Of a DNA stretch of 64,000 bases, positions 45,568-54,844 are shown piece by piece (positions within the stretch are counted from its first letter, which is position 1; every line of letters starts with the position of its first letter). The DNA comes from Paucibacter sp. B2R-40 (GTDB lineage: Bacteria > Pseudomonadota > Gammaproteobacteria > Burkholderiales > Burkholderiaceae_C). Under the pieces are notes generated by a model, which made no database searches, was not told where the DNA came from, and was given only the letters and a program-made list of their open reading frames with translations. The translations under genes and the position numbers were made by a program. The DNA lies in the NCBI RefSeq assembly GCF_025717555.1, contig NZ_JAJIRP010000006.1, forward strand, positions 62,243 through 126,242. Direction: 5' to 3'.

Positions 45568-46187
45568 GTCTGATTCCGAAGAAGGGCAATGTCTACGTCG
45601 TCGATGATGACGAGGCCGTACGTGACTCGCTGCAATGGCTGCTTGAGGGCAAGGACTACCGGGTCAAGTGTTTTGACTCGGCCGAATCATTCCTGAGCCG
45701 TTATGACCCGCGCGAAGTCGCCTGCTTGATCGCCGACATTCGCATGGAAGGCATGAGCGGCCTGGAGTTGCAAGACCGCTTGCTGGAGCGCAAGAGCCCG
45801 CTGCCGGTGGTCTTCATCACCGGCCACGGTGATGTGCCGATGGCCGTGCAAACGATGAAAAAAGGCGCGCTGGACTTCATCGAAAAGCCCTTCAAGGAAG
45901 ACGAGTTGGCGGCCATCGTCGAGCGCATGCTCGAGCAGGCCCGCGCTGCTTTCTCCACCCACCAAGAAGCGGCCAGCCGTGACGCCCTGCTGCAGCGTCT
46001 GACGACGCGTGAGGCGCAAGTGCTGGAGCGCATCGTCGCCGGCCGCCTCAACAAGCAGATCGCTGATGACTTAGGGATCAGCATCAAGACGGTGGAAGCG
46101 CACCGCGCCAACATCATGGAAAAGCTCAATGCCAACACGGTCGCCGATCTGCTGAAGATCGCACTCGGCGCAGCCGCAAAGGCTTGA
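45564..46187 (+). CDS. FixJ-family response regulator
   Basis: A 207-residue regulator: receiver domain with D14-D16 acidic cluster and acceptor D58 (CLIADIRMEGMSG), signature threonine in FITGHGDVPMAV and lysine in DFIEKPFKEDEL. A LuxR-type helix-turn-helix follows (LTTREAQVLERIVAGRLNKQI, ISIKTVEAHRANIMEKL). It starts inside the kinase stop codon, so the two are made together. The receiver style (GHGDVPMAVQTMKKGA) is that of FixJ/TtrR regulators. Targets are unknown; the divergent pyruvate dehydrogenase operon and the downstream folD are candidates. A terminator follows. Confidence 0.94.
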   Translation: MSLIPKKGNVYVVDDDEAVRDSLQWLLEGKDYRVKCFDSAESFLSRYDPREVACLIADIRMEGMSGLELQDRLLERKSPLPVVFITGHGDVPMAVQTMKKGALDFIEKPFKEDELAAIVERMLEQARAAFSTHQEAASRDALLQRLTTREAQVLERIVAGRLNKQIADDLGISIKTVEAHRANIMEKLNANTVADLLKIALGAAAKA

Positions 46188-46214
46188 TCGAGCACTGTGT
46201 AGAACTGCCTCAAG

Positions 46215-46245
46215 AAGCGCGCCGAGAGCGCGCTTTTCGTTTTTC
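46215..46245 (+). terminator. Rho-independent terminator after the FixJ-type regulator gene
   Basis: A perfect 8-bp stem AAGCGCGC/GCGCGCTT with a CGAGA loop is followed by TTCGTTTTT. It separates the two-component genes from folD. Confidence 0.85.
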
Positions 46246-46257
46246 TCGGAGATGGAT

Positions 46258-46371
46258 ATGACCGCACAATTGATCGACGGCGTCGCCCTGTGGCTCCGGC
46301 ATCACATCGCTGCGCGATTGAGAGCCTTCGCCGCAACGCCAGAACCTGCCCTTTGGAGAGCACTGACATGA
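46258..46371 (+). CDS. 37-codon ORF repeating the first 11 residues of FolD; leader peptide or duplication remnant
   Basis: It begins [11 protein letters not shown], ten of eleven residues identical to FolD ([11 protein letters not shown]), then diverges to [13 protein letters not shown] and ends in TGA overlapping the folD ATG (ATGA). Over the 34 shared bases there are 7 differences, mostly silent. GGAG lies 7 bases before its ATG, so it is probably translated and coupled to folD. It may be the stub of a folD duplication or a recombination scar, or a leader peptide kept by selection. No domain is recognisable beyond residue 11. Confidence 0.5.
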   Translation: MTAQLIDGVALWLRHHIAARLRAFAATPEPALWRALT

Positions 46372-47228
46372 CAGCAAAACTAATCGATGGCGTGGCCTTG
46401 TCCAAGCAAATTCGCGCCGATGTGGCGCTACGCGCAGCGGCCTTGACAGCCAAGGGTGTGAGGCCGGGGCTGGCCGTCATCCTGGTTGGCGAAGATCCGG
46501 CCAGCCATGTGTATGTGCGCAACAAGGTCAAGGCCTGCGGCGATGCCGGCCTGCACTCGGTGCTGGAGAAGTACGAAGCCTCGATGAGTGAGGCCGACTT
46601 GCTGGCCCGCATCGACGCGCTGAACAATGACCCGAGCATCCACGGCATCTTGGTGCAGATGCCGCTGCCCAAGCACATCGATCCGCACAAGGTCATTGAG
46701 TCCATCGCCACCGCCAAGGATGTGGATGGCTATTCCACCCTCAGCGCGGGCGAGTTGATGACCCAATTGCCCGGCTTTCGTCCCTGCACGCCTTATGGCT
46801 GCATGAAGCTGATCGAAAGCACCGGCTACGATTTGCGCGGCAAGCACGCGGTGGTGATCGGCCGCAGCAACACCGTCGGCAAGCCTATGGCCCTGCTGCT
46901 GCTGCAGGCCAACGCGACCGTCACGGTCTGCCATAGCGGCACGCCGGACATTGGTTTTCACACCCGCCAAGCCGATGTGGTGGTCGCCGCTGTCGGCCGG
47001 CGCAATGTGTTGAACGCCGATATGGTCAAGCCAGGCGCCATCGTCATCGACGTGGGCATCAATCGCAATGAAGAAGGCAAACTCTGCGGCGACGTCGACT
47101 TTGACGCCGTCAAGGAAGTCGCCGGCTGGATCACGCCGGTGCCCGGCGGCGTTGGGCCCATGACCATCACCATGCTGCTGGTCAACACGATGGAATCGGC
47201 TGAAAAATTCGCAGCGGAGGCCGCATGA
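46368..47228 (+). CDS. folD: Methylenetetrahydrofolate dehydrogenase/cyclohydrolase
   Basis: Bifunctional folate enzyme converting 5,10-methylene-THF to 10-formyl-THF with NADP. The 286-residue protein has the catalytic Y49-x3-K53 motif ([12 protein letters not shown]), QMPLPKHID, the DVDGY motif, the NADP-binding [14 protein letters not shown] and the C-terminal [18 protein letters not shown] lies 9 bases before the ATG. A 37-codon ORF duplicating its N-terminus ends inside its start codon. Its own stop overlaps the start of the M3 peptidase gene by ATGA, so the two are co-translated. Confidence 0.97.
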   Translation: MTAKLIDGVALSKQIRADVALRAAALTAKGVRPGLAVILVGEDPASHVYVRNKVKACGDAGLHSVLEKYEASMSEADLLARIDALNNDPSIHGILVQMPLPKHIDPHKVIESIATAKDVDGYSTLSAGELMTQLPGFRPCTPYGCMKLIESTGYDLRGKHAVVIGRSNTVGKPMALLLLQANATVTVCHSGTPDIGFHTRQADVVVAAVGRRNVLNADMVKPGAIVIDVGINRNEEGKLCGDVDFDAVKEVAGWITPVPGGVGPMTITMLLVNTMESAEKFAAEAA

Positions 47229-49246
47229 ATAACCCCTTACTTTCCACCGCCGCCCTGCCCGCTTTCGCCAGCATCAAGCCCGAGCATATTGCGCCTGCGA
47301 TCACACAGCTCTTGTGCGAGACCCGTGCGGCACTGGCCACAGCCACTTCGGACGCGACCCCGGCCGACTACGACGCGCTGTCGGCCACCTTGGGCGTGGC
47401 GACCGAACGCATCGGCGCATCCTGGGGTGCGGTGGGCCACCTGAATGCGGTCGCCAACACGCCTGAGCTGCGCGAGGCCTATAACGCCATGCTGCCGGCC
47501 GTGACCGAGTTCTTCACCGAGCTCGGCGCGGACGAGAAGCTCTATGCCAAGTACAAAGCGATCGCCGCAGCCCCGAACGCATCCAAGTTGAGCGCGCCGC
47601 GCCAGCAAGCACTGAAGCTGTGGTTGCGTGACTTCGTGCTGTCGGGCGCCGAATTGCAGGGTGAAGCCAAGGCCCGCTTCGCGGCGATCCAAGAGCGCAG
47701 CGCCGAACTCGGCCAGCAGTTCTCCGAACATGTCCTGGACGCGACCGATGGCTATGCCTATTACGCGACAGCCGAGGAGCTGCAAGGCGTGCCAGCAGAC
47801 GCTGTCAGCGCGGCGCTCGAAGCGGCCAAGGCCGAAGGAAAAGAAGGCCACAAGCTCACCTTGCATTTCCCCTGCTACCTGCCGGTCATGCAATACGCCA
47901 GCAATCGCGAGTTGAGGGCACGGCTCTACCGCGCCTACGTGACGCGCGCCAGCGAGTTGGGCGACAAGCCGGAACTGGACAATTCCGCCATCATCGAAGA
48001 ACTCCTGCGCCTGCGCCATGAAGAGGCGGCGCTGCTGGGTTTTGCCAACTTCGCCGAAGCCGCCATGGTCGCCAAGATGGCCGACTCGCCAACCCAGGTC
48101 TTGGACTTTTTGCGCGACCTTTCGCGCCGCGCCCGCCCGTTTGCCGAGAAGGACCTGGCCGAGCTGCGCGAGTTTGCCGCCAAGGAACTGGGCCTATCCG
48201 ACCTGCAGCCCTGGGACAGCGCCTATGCGTCCGAGAAGCTCAAGGAAGCTCGCTATGCCTTCAGTGATCAAGAAGTCAGGCAGTACTTCACCGTGCCGCG
48301 CGTGCTGGCCGGCTTGTTCGACATCATCGAACGCCTCTTCAACGTCAAGATCAGCGAGCAGCAGGCCGAGGTTTGGCACGAGTCCGTCAAGTTCTACCAA
48401 CTCGTCAGAAATGGCGTCTTGGTCGGACAGTTCTACCTCGACCTCTACGCTCGCCCCGGCAAGCGCCCCGGCGCCTGGATGGACGAGGTACGCAGCCGCT
48501 GGGCGCGGCCGGACGGTGCGCAGCAAACGCCCGTGGCGCAGCTGGTCTGCAATTTCTCCTCCCCAGTCGGCGACAAACCGGCGCTGCTGAGCCATGACGA
48601 CGTCACGACCCTGTTCCACGAATTCGGCCACGGCCTGCACCATCTGCTGACGCAAGTGGATGAACTCGGCGTGTCCGGCATCTCCGGCGTCGAATGGGAT
48701 GCCGTCGAACTGCCGAGTCAGTTCATGGAGAACTTCTGCTGGGAATGGGAAGTGATTCAGCAGCTGACCAGCCATGTGGACAGCGGCGCAGCGCTGCCAC
48801 GCGAACTGTTCGACAAGATGACCGCGGCCAAGAACTTCCAGAGCGGCCTGCAGACGCTGCGCCAGATCGAGTTCTCGGTCTTCGACATGCGCCTGCACGC
48901 AGAGGTCGGCAGCGAGGCGGCCGTGCAGGCGCTGCTCGACGAAGTGCGTGCCGAGGTTGCCGTGATGGCTGCGCCGGCCTTCAACCGCAGCCAGCACAGC
49001 TTCTCCCACATCTTCGCGGGCGGCTATTCGGCCGGCTACTACAGCTATAAATGGGCCGAGTTGCTCAGCGCCGATGCCTGGAGCGCTTTCGAGGTCGAGG
49101 GCGTCTTCAATGCCGCTTGCGGACAGCGTTATTTGCAGAACGTGTTGGAAGTGGGCGGCTCTCGGCCAGCGATGGAGAGCTTCAAGGCCTTCAGAGGCCG
49201 AGAGCCGAATATCGATGCTTTGCTACGCCATCAGGGTATGAGCTGA
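47225..49246 (+). CDS. prlC: Oligopeptidase A-like M3 family zinc metallopeptidase
   Basis: A 673-residue cytoplasmic endopeptidase of the thimet/oligopeptidase A family that degrades short peptides, including cleaved signal peptides. The zinc motif HEFGH is at 465-469 ([16 protein letters not shown]), with the third ligand expected in the [14 protein letters not shown] segment about 28 residues on. [20 protein letters not shown], forming part of the substrate pocket, is conserved near the C-terminus. It overlaps folD by ATGA, with GCGGAGGCC just upstream. The length fits OpdA (680 residues). Confidence 0.94.
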   Translation: MNNPLLSTAALPAFASIKPEHIAPAITQLLCETRAALATATSDATPADYDALSATLGVATERIGASWGAVGHLNAVANTPELREAYNAMLPAVTEFFTELGADEKLYAKYKAIAAAPNASKLSAPRQQALKLWLRDFVLSGAELQGEAKARFAAIQERSAELGQQFSEHVLDATDGYAYYATAEELQGVPADAVSAALEAAKAEGKEGHKLTLHFPCYLPVMQYASNRELRARLYRAYVTRASELGDKPELDNSAIIEELLRLRHEEAALLGFANFAEAAMVAKMADSPTQVLDFLRDLSRRARPFAEKDLAELREFAAKELGLSDLQPWDSAYASEKLKEARYAFSDQEVRQYFTVPRVLAGLFDIIERLFNVKISEQQAEVWHESVKFYQLVRNGVLVGQFYLDLYARPGKRPGAWMDEVRSRWARPDGAQQTPVAQLVCNFSSPVGDKPALLSHDDVTTLFHEFGHGLHHLLTQVDELGVSGISGVEWDAVELPSQFMENFCWEWEVIQQLTSHVDSGAALPRELFDKMTAAKNFQSGLQTLRQIEFSVFDMRLHAEVGSEAAVQALLDEVRAEVAVMAAPAFNRSQHSFSHIFAGGYSAGYYSYKWAELLSADAWSAFEVEGVFNAACGQRYLQNVLEVGGSRPAMESFKAFRGREPNIDALLRHQGMS

Positions 49247-49255
49247 AAAGCACGG

Positions 49256-49284
49256 CAGCCCCTGTGCGAACCGGGCGGGGGCTG
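49256..49284 (+). terminator. Possible weak terminator after the M3 peptidase gene
   Basis: A 7-bp stem CAGCCCC/GGGGCTG with a 15-base loop, then CTGTTGGTG. The T tail is poor, so this may only stall polymerase or protect the 3' end. Confidence 0.35.
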
Positions 49285-49345
49285 CTGTTGGTGTGGCTTG
49301 GAAGGGTAAAGCGAAGCAGGCGACGTTCAGCTCCGCTGAGCGCCA

Positions 49346-50059
49346 TCAACGGCAGTAGGGCAAATGCGTGTTGAAGCGCACAACAAAATCGGGCTCGCCA
49401 GCCAGGAATTTACGCCCGAAATACGCATGCAACGGGCTGTCCTGGGCCAGTACGGTGCGAAAGTTCTTGGGATCAACGCCCTGCTCTTTCATGGCAATCG
49501 CGATGGCCAAATCGCCACCCAAAATTGCGTCGGCGCGGCCCCCGCGCGCAAAAGCACGCAGCAGCATTTCGTCGCTGGCGGGGCGCAGCACCACTTGATA
49601 TTTCTGTTCCTCCAGCATCTTCAGCCGATTGGAGCCTAGGTGGGCGCCGACTTTGGCAGTTGCCTTGAATTCGGCCGATAGCGGATCAAGCTTGCTGGCG
49701 GCGGGCAGGTACCACACCCATTTTTGATCGGCGATCACCTCCGTCGCCTGCGCCCACAGCAAGCGCTCAGGCCGCAGGGTCGCGGGGAAAAAGCCGTCCA
49801 CCTCGCCGCGTTCGGCCATCAACTGGACACGTGTCCAGGGATAGACCTCCACCACAAAATTGCGGTCCATGCGCTTGAGCACGCAGCCCATCACTCGCAC
49901 GGCAACGCCGTCAAATGTCTTGTCGGCCTGGTAACTGCCGTAAGGCGCCTGGTCGTGCGTGCCCAGGTGTATCAGCATTTGCCCGGCCGCCTCGACTTCG
50001 CCGCAAAGGCCGCTGATCAACAGGACGCTGAAAGTAGCCAAGTCTCGATACTGGTGCAT
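49346..50059 (-). CDS. Periplasmic solute-binding protein, family 3-like (orphan)
   Basis: A 237-residue exported protein with the SBP_bac_3 fold: LIHLGTHDQAPYGSYQADKTFDGVAVRVM, the YPWTRVQLMAERGEVDGFFP segment and FVVRFNTHLP at the C-terminus. The signal peptide ends at about EVEAAG. These stand-alone proteins often bind amino acids or serve as sensors; no ABC partner is nearby and the ligand is unknown. The ATG at 50059 is chosen because TAAGGGC directly precedes it and the signal peptide then begins normally; an extension to 50107 would add 16 polar residues. Confidence 0.82.
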   Translation of the reverse strand: MHQYRDLATFSVLLISGLCGEVEAAGQMLIHLGTHDQAPYGSYQADKTFDGVAVRVMGCVLKRMDRNFVVEVYPWTRVQLMAERGEVDGFFPATLRPERLLWAQATEVIADQKWVWYLPAASKLDPLSAEFKATAKVGAHLGSNRLKMLEEQKYQVVLRPASDEMLLRAFARGGRADAILGGDLAIAIAMKEQGVDPKNFRTVLAQDSPLHAYFGRKFLAGEPDFVVRFNTHLPYCR

Positions 50060-50107
50060 GCCCTTAATGTACCGACTTGAACTGCTGCGCTCAAAGTCTT
50101 CGCCCAA

Positions 50108-52909
50108 TCAAGGCTTGTCCTTGAAGTCTCCGACCGTCGAAATCACAAAACCTTCCGGTTTGATGTGGCGCTTCCACGCGGCATTGGCCTGCTCCAAAGT
50201 GGCGGCCTGAATCGCCGCATCGCGGGCGGCAACATAGGCCCAGTCTTTGCTCCGATCGGCCAACAAATTCAGCGTGCCGGCCAGTTGCGCCTCGCTGGCG
50301 CGCGATTGCAGGCGCGCTTCGGCCAAGTCCTTTTTGGCGCGAACCAATTCGGCTTCGGTGATGCCGGTTTCATTCATGCGGCTTAGTTCGTCCTGCACCA
50401 AGGCGATCACCGCATCGCGGTTCTGTGGCGCGAAACTGCCGCCAATGCTGAGGTTGGCGTCATTGCCCCAGAACGGCGCGTTCAGCCCGGCGCCAATGCC
50501 GTAACTCAAGCCCTCTTGCTGACGCACCCGGGTCGACAAGCGGCTTTCCATGCCGCCGGCACCGAACACCTGCGTGGCCAGGTTCAGCGGCACAAAGTCG
50601 GCATCGGCCTCGCTGAGCTTGAAGTCCACGCGCATGCGCAGCGCGGCATTGGCTTTGTCGCGCGCCACCACATCAAAGCGCGCGGCTGGCACAGCCATAT
50701 GCGTCGGGCTATGCCGCACAAAGCGCGGCGCGGCCGGCTTCTTCCAGCCACCGAAGAGCTGCTCGATGGCCGCGTCTAGCCCGGCCGGCAGCGCGCCCAC
50801 CGCCGCCACCCGCGCCTCATTGGCCGACCAATACTCAGCGTAGAACGCTCGCACATCGTCCAGTTGGGTCTCGTGCAGCTGAATGACTTGCTCGTGCAAA
50901 CTCATCTGGTAGTCCGGCTGACCGCTGTGCACCCCCAGGGCCAGGTTGTAATGCCCGCGCACCGCTTCGCGCCGCAAGACTTCCGGATCTTGGGCCGAAG
51001 ACTGCAGGCCGGCCAGGCCGGCCTGCTTGATGCGGTCAAAGGCATCGAGCGGCAACGTCGGCTTTTGCAACACGGTTGCGGCCAGCTTCAGAACCTCGAT
51101 CAAGCTGCCTTGCTCGGCGGTGATGCTCAAGGTCGCGCCTTGATCACCGCCCCGGATGCTCAGGTCTGCCTTGAGTCGAATCAGCGCATCCTGCAGCGCC
51201 TGCTTGCCCAGGCCCTCACTGCCCTCCAGCATCAACTCACCGACCCAGCCGGTACCCCGCCGTGCGAACGTGGCATCGCGCTCGCCCCAGCGCAGCTGCA
51301 TCTGCAATTGCACTGTGTTGCCGCGCGTTTGCTTGGCCAAAGTTTGCAGCGCTATCCCGCTGGGCAGCAGCTTGGTTACGGTGCGCTCTTGCAAATGTGC
51401 TGGCGTGGGGTCAAAGCGCTCGCCCTGCTCCACCTTGGGCGGGCCTTTCAGGCCAGCCAGGCGCTGATCAAGCGGCGGCGCGGCAGGAATCTCGACCCGC
51501 GTGACCGACTCAGCCGGCACATAGCGCCCCAGCGTGCGGTTGGCTGGCTGCAAATAAGCCTTGCGAACCCGCTCCACATCGGCCAGCGTGACGCGCGGCA
51601 AATCCTCCATCAACTGGAACAGCAAGCGCCAATCGCCCGCACCCAGCAGGCTGGAGATCTGCTGAATCAAGGCCTCCGGGTTCTTCATCTGCTCGCGGTA
51701 GGAGTTCAGCGCCACATCGCGCACGCGCTGCAACTCCTCCTCGGTGAAGGGCTTGCCGGCGCGACCCTCGACCAGATCAAGCAAGAGCTTTTCGACCTTG
51801 TCGGCCTGGTCTTGCGTGGGCGGAATCGCCATGGCCGTGATGCCGCCGGGTGCCTGCCCGCCCAAGCCGCCCAAGGCTGCATGCAGGGCGATCTTGCTTT
51901 CGACCAACTCCTTGTAGAGCTGCCCGCTCGGCGGCATCGACATCAAGAGGCTCAGCACCAGCAGCGGCGCGGAATCAGCATGGGCAATCGCCGGCACATG
52001 GTAGTAGGCGACCAGCGCCGGCTGGCCGCCGACGCGCCGCACCACCACCGTGCGCTCACCGTCCTGCGCAGGCTCCTGCGTGTAGGTTTGCACCAGGGGC
52101 TGGTCGGGGCGCTTCAACGGGCCAAAATGGCTGGCGATCTTGGCCAGCGTGGCGGCCTTGTCAAACCGACCGGCGACCAGGAGCGTCGCGTTGTCGGGCC
52201 GGTAATGGCGTTTGTAAAAAGCCTGCAGCCGCTCAATGGGCACATTCTCGATATCACTGCGCGCGCCAATGGTCGAGTTGCCATAAGGGTGCCAGTCATA
52301 GGCGACCGACTGCACGCGCTGAAACAAGACCTGCATCGGCTCGTTCTCGCCGCGCTCGAACTCATTGCGTACGACGCTCATCTCCTTGTCCAAATCGGCC
52401 CGCGCGATGAAGCTGTTGACCATGCGGTCGGCCTCCAGCGCCAATGCGAAGTTCAAGGTGTCGGGGTTGGCATTGAAGGACGCGAAATAATTGGTTCGGT
52501 CATTGGTGGTCGTGCCGTTGAAGCGGATGCCCTTGGCCGCGAAAGCGCCGGGGATGTCGCGGTAGGCCGGCGTCCCCTTGAACACCAGATGCTCCAGCAA
52601 ATGCGCCATGCCGTACTCGCCCTGCGACTCATGCCGGCTGCCCACCCGGTAGGTGATGTTGACGGTGGTGGTGCTCTGCGCTTCGTCGGGAAAGAGCAGG
52701 ATCTGCAGGCCATTGGGCAGGCGGTATTCGCTGATGCCGCCGAGCTCGCGCACGAACTCGGCTGGCTGAATCTCCTGCTGGACAGCGGCACTTGCCGTCG
52801 TCTTGCTTGAAATGGCCGGCGCCTTGGCTTCGACCCGCTGCGGCGCGAGCAGTTGAGCCAATAACAGCACCATCACACCAGCCGAGTAGCGAAACGGAAT
52901 ATGCAACAT
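50108..52909 (-). CDS. M16 family zinc metalloprotease (pitrilysin/insulinase type, two tandem units)
   Basis: A 933-residue exported protease. A signal peptide (core about 10-22) is followed by two M16 units. The first holds the inverted zinc motif H103-x2-E106-H107 in GMAHLLEHLVFKGTP, with a glutamate in the EMSVVRNEFERGEN region as third ligand. The second half (from about 480) lacks the motif, as is normal for the partner unit. Substrates of periplasmic M16 enzymes are mostly unknown. The ATG at 52909 precedes the signal peptide; the frame stays open to 53866 across the oppositely oriented kinase gene, which is incidental. No Shine-Dalgarno is visible. Confidence 0.92.
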   Translation of the reverse strand: MLHIPFRYSAGVMVLLLAQLLAPQRVEAKAPAISSKTTASAAVQQEIQPAEFVRELGGISEYRLPNGLQILLFPDEAQSTTTVNITYRVGSRHESQGEYGMAHLLEHLVFKGTPAYRDIPGAFAAKGIRFNGTTTNDRTNYFASFNANPDTLNFALALEADRMVNSFIARADLDKEMSVVRNEFERGENEPMQVLFQRVQSVAYDWHPYGNSTIGARSDIENVPIERLQAFYKRHYRPDNATLLVAGRFDKAATLAKIASHFGPLKRPDQPLVQTYTQEPAQDGERTVVVRRVGGQPALVAYYHVPAIAHADSAPLLVLSLLMSMPPSGQLYKELVESKIALHAALGGLGGQAPGGITAMAIPPTQDQADKVEKLLLDLVEGRAGKPFTEEELQRVRDVALNSYREQMKNPEALIQQISSLLGAGDWRLLFQLMEDLPRVTLADVERVRKAYLQPANRTLGRYVPAESVTRVEIPAAPPLDQRLAGLKGPPKVEQGERFDPTPAHLQERTVTKLLPSGIALQTLAKQTRGNTVQLQMQLRWGERDATFARRGTGWVGELMLEGSEGLGKQALQDALIRLKADLSIRGGDQGATLSITAEQGSLIEVLKLAATVLQKPTLPLDAFDRIKQAGLAGLQSSAQDPEVLRREAVRGHYNLALGVHSGQPDYQMSLHEQVIQLHETQLDDVRAFYAEYWSANEARVAAVGALPAGLDAAIEQLFGGWKKPAAPRFVRHSPTHMAVPAARFDVVARDKANAALRMRVDFKLSEADADFVPLNLATQVFGAGGMESRLSTRVRQQEGLSYGIGAGLNAPFWGNDANLSIGGSFAPQNRDAVIALVQDELSRMNETGITEAELVRAKKDLAEARLQSRASEAQLAGTLNLLADRSKDWAYVAARDAAIQAATLEQANAAWKRHIKPEGFVISTVGDFKDKP

Positions 52910-53026
52910 AGTTGGGCCCAAGCGGCCATGAGAATTGATCAATGTCCGGCATTCTGAGGCAAGAATAGGGGCTGGCTTTTTTGCTGTTTTTTTGTATCGA
53001 CGGCCAGCCCCGACAATCGCACCCAT

Positions 53027-53872
53027 ATGAAGACACCGAAAAGATTGCAGTCCCTGCTTGACGAAGGCCTGATCGACGGCGTATCGCGCCAATTGATGAG
53101 CGGCAAAGAGGCCCAAGTGTTCGTCGTCCAGTGCGGCGGCGAAACCCGTTGCGCCAAGGTCTACAAGGAAGCCACCCAGCGCAGCTTCCGCCAAGCGGTC
53201 GACTACACCGAGAACCGCAAGGTCAAGAACAGCCGCGAGGCCCGCGCCATGGCCAAGGGCAGCAAGTTCGGCCGCGAGAAGCAAGAAGAAGCCTGGCAAA
53301 GCGCCGAGGTCGATGCGCTGTATCGTCTGGCCGGCGCCGGCGTGCGGGTGCCCAAACCCTTCAACTTCTTCGAGGGCGTGCTCTTGATGGAATTGGTGAC
53401 GGACGCCGACGGTTCGGCCGCGCCTCGTTTGAACGATGTGCAGTTCACGCCGCAGCAGGCCTTGATGCACCACGCCACACTGGTGCAAGAAGTGGTGCGC
53501 ATGCTGTGCGCCGGCATCGTGCACGGAGACTTGTCGGAGTTCAACATCCTGCTGGCGGCGGACGGCCCGGTCATCATCGACTTGCCGCAGGCGGTCGACG
53601 CGGCCGGCAATAACCACGCCAAACGGATGCTTTTGCGTGACGTCGAGAATCTGCGCAACTTCTTCGGCCAGTTCGCGCCCGACCTGCTGCGCAGCGATTT
53701 CGGCCATGAAATCTGGGCGCTGTTCGAGCGCGGCACGCTGACGCCGGACGCCCGGCTGAGCGGCCGCTTTGTGCACCAGAGCCGCCCCGTTGATCTGCGC
53801 GGCGTGCTGCGCGAGATTGACGATGCCCGCGATGAAGATGCGGCACGGCGGCTGCGCATGCAGCAACAGTAG
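53027..53872 (+). CDS. RIO-type serine/threonine protein kinase
   Basis: A 281-residue atypical protein kinase of the RIO family. ATP-site lysine K44 is in RCAKVYKEATQRSF, followed by the RIO flexible loop (YTENRKVKNSREARAMAKGSK). The catalytic loop HGDLSEFNILL has D168 and N173, and the metal-binding D185 is in VIIDLPQAV. These match archaeal and eukaryal RIO1 (HADLSEYN, IIDVSQ). RIO1 acts in ribosome maturation in those domains; the bacterial role is unknown. No Shine-Dalgarno precedes the ATG, and a GACAAT box ends 10 bases before it. It is divergent from the M16 protease gene. Confidence 0.92.
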   Translation: MKTPKRLQSLLDEGLIDGVSRQLMSGKEAQVFVVQCGGETRCAKVYKEATQRSFRQAVDYTENRKVKNSREARAMAKGSKFGREKQEEAWQSAEVDALYRLAGAGVRVPKPFNFFEGVLLMELVTDADGSAAPRLNDVQFTPQQALMHHATLVQEVVRMLCAGIVHGDLSEFNILLAADGPVIIDLPQAVDAAGNNHAKRMLLRDVENLRNFFGQFAPDLLRSDFGHEIWALFERGTLTPDARLSGRFVHQSRPVDLRGVLREIDDARDEDAARRLRMQQQ

Positions 53873-53902
53873 TCAGAGCACTGGCCCTGGCCCTGGCGAG
53901 AT

Positions 53903-53932
53903 TTGGGCCCACAGCGCTGCAGGCGTTAGCAT
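53903..53932 (+). promoter_or_regulatory. Candidate promoter of the universal stress protein gene
   Basis: TTGGGC and TAGCAT are separated by 18 bases, about 40 bases before the ATG. The TAGCAT box recurs upstream of both SBP genes in this window. Confidence 0.4.
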
Positions 53933-53971
53933 GCTTGCATCCAATCACTCATTCACTCAACGGAGGATGCG

Positions 53972-54835
53972 ATGGCTGCGAGCAAGATCAAGTCTATGGT
54001 GGTGCATGTCAACGACAAGCCACGCTCGGCCCAAGTGGTGGCACTGGCAAAGCGTTTTGCCGAGGCCTTGGGCGCCAGTTTGGCAGCGGTGCATGCGGTG
54101 ACGCCCAGCAATACCGGCGCCTATCTTTCGCCCGAAGCCGCCAGCCTGGCGCTGGACCTGCACGAAGGCGAAGATCAGCGCCGCGTGCAGCGTGCTGCCG
54201 AGTTGGTCAAAGCGGCCGGCGCCGACATCAGCTTCAGCAGCGAGATGGGTGACTCCGCCGAGGCGATGGTGCAGATTGCGCGCAACTGCGATTTGCTGGT
54301 CATGAGCCAGCAAGACCCGCAGGTGCCGGACGGTTCGGCCGATGGCCTGATTGGCCGCTTGCTGATCTCGGGCGGGTGCCCGATTTTGTTTGTCCCCTAT
54401 GTCAACGACACGCCGCTGGCGCGCTGCGGCGAGCGCGTGCTGGTGGCCTGGACTGACAAGCGCGAGAGCGCCCGCGCCTTGCGCGACGCCCTGCCTTTCT
54501 TGCAGCGCGCCAAGCATATCGAGCTTGTGCGTTTTTCAGAAAGCGCCGAGCTCGGGCCCGAACCGCTGCTGCGCCCGCAAGCCTATCTTCGCCTGCACGG
54601 TATCGAGTGCACGCTGAAGGTCTTGCATCAACGCGAGCCCTCGCTGGGCGAACGCCTGATGTCATCCTTTATGCCGGACGCCTCGGTCGCCGAGGCCTTG
54701 TTGTCACACGCGGCCGACAGCGACCTGATCGTGATGGGCGGCTATGGGCAGACGCGGCTGTGGGAGCTGGTCTTGGGCGGCGTCACACGCTCAATGCTGC
54801 ATTCGATGACGGTGCCGGTCTTGATGTCGCACTGA
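53972..54835 (+). CDS. Universal stress protein with tandem UspA domains
   Basis: A 287-residue protein with two UspA folds (about 1-145 and 150-287). The second has the ATP-binding motif G-x2-G-x9-G (GGYGQTRLWELVLGG) near the C-terminus; the first lacks a clear one, so only one nucleotide site is expected. Such proteins aid survival under starvation, oxidative or energy stress; the exact role is unknown. A strong ACGGAGGATGCG ribosome site precedes the ATG. It is transcribed alone and ends 9 bases from the convergent transporter gene. Confidence 0.92.
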   Translation: MAASKIKSMVVHVNDKPRSAQVVALAKRFAEALGASLAAVHAVTPSNTGAYLSPEAASLALDLHEGEDQRRVQRAAELVKAAGADISFSSEMGDSAEAMVQIARNCDLLVMSQQDPQVPDGSADGLIGRLLISGGCPILFVPYVNDTPLARCGERVLVAWTDKRESARALRDALPFLQRAKHIELVRFSESAELGPEPLLRPQAYLRLHGIECTLKVLHQREPSLGERLMSSFMPDASVAEALLSHAADSDLIVMGGYGQTRLWELVLGGVTRSMLHSMTVPVLMSH

Positions 54836-54844
54836 ACAGCACGT

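Noticed and set aside
50864-52810. 648-codon open frame on the plus strand
   Set aside because: Antisense to the M16 protease gene; no motifs or ribosome site.
52910-53866. N-terminal extension of the M16 protease across the RIO kinase gene
   Set aside because: The frame is open, but the signal peptide begins at 52909 and the region is the coding strand complement of an intact kinase gene.
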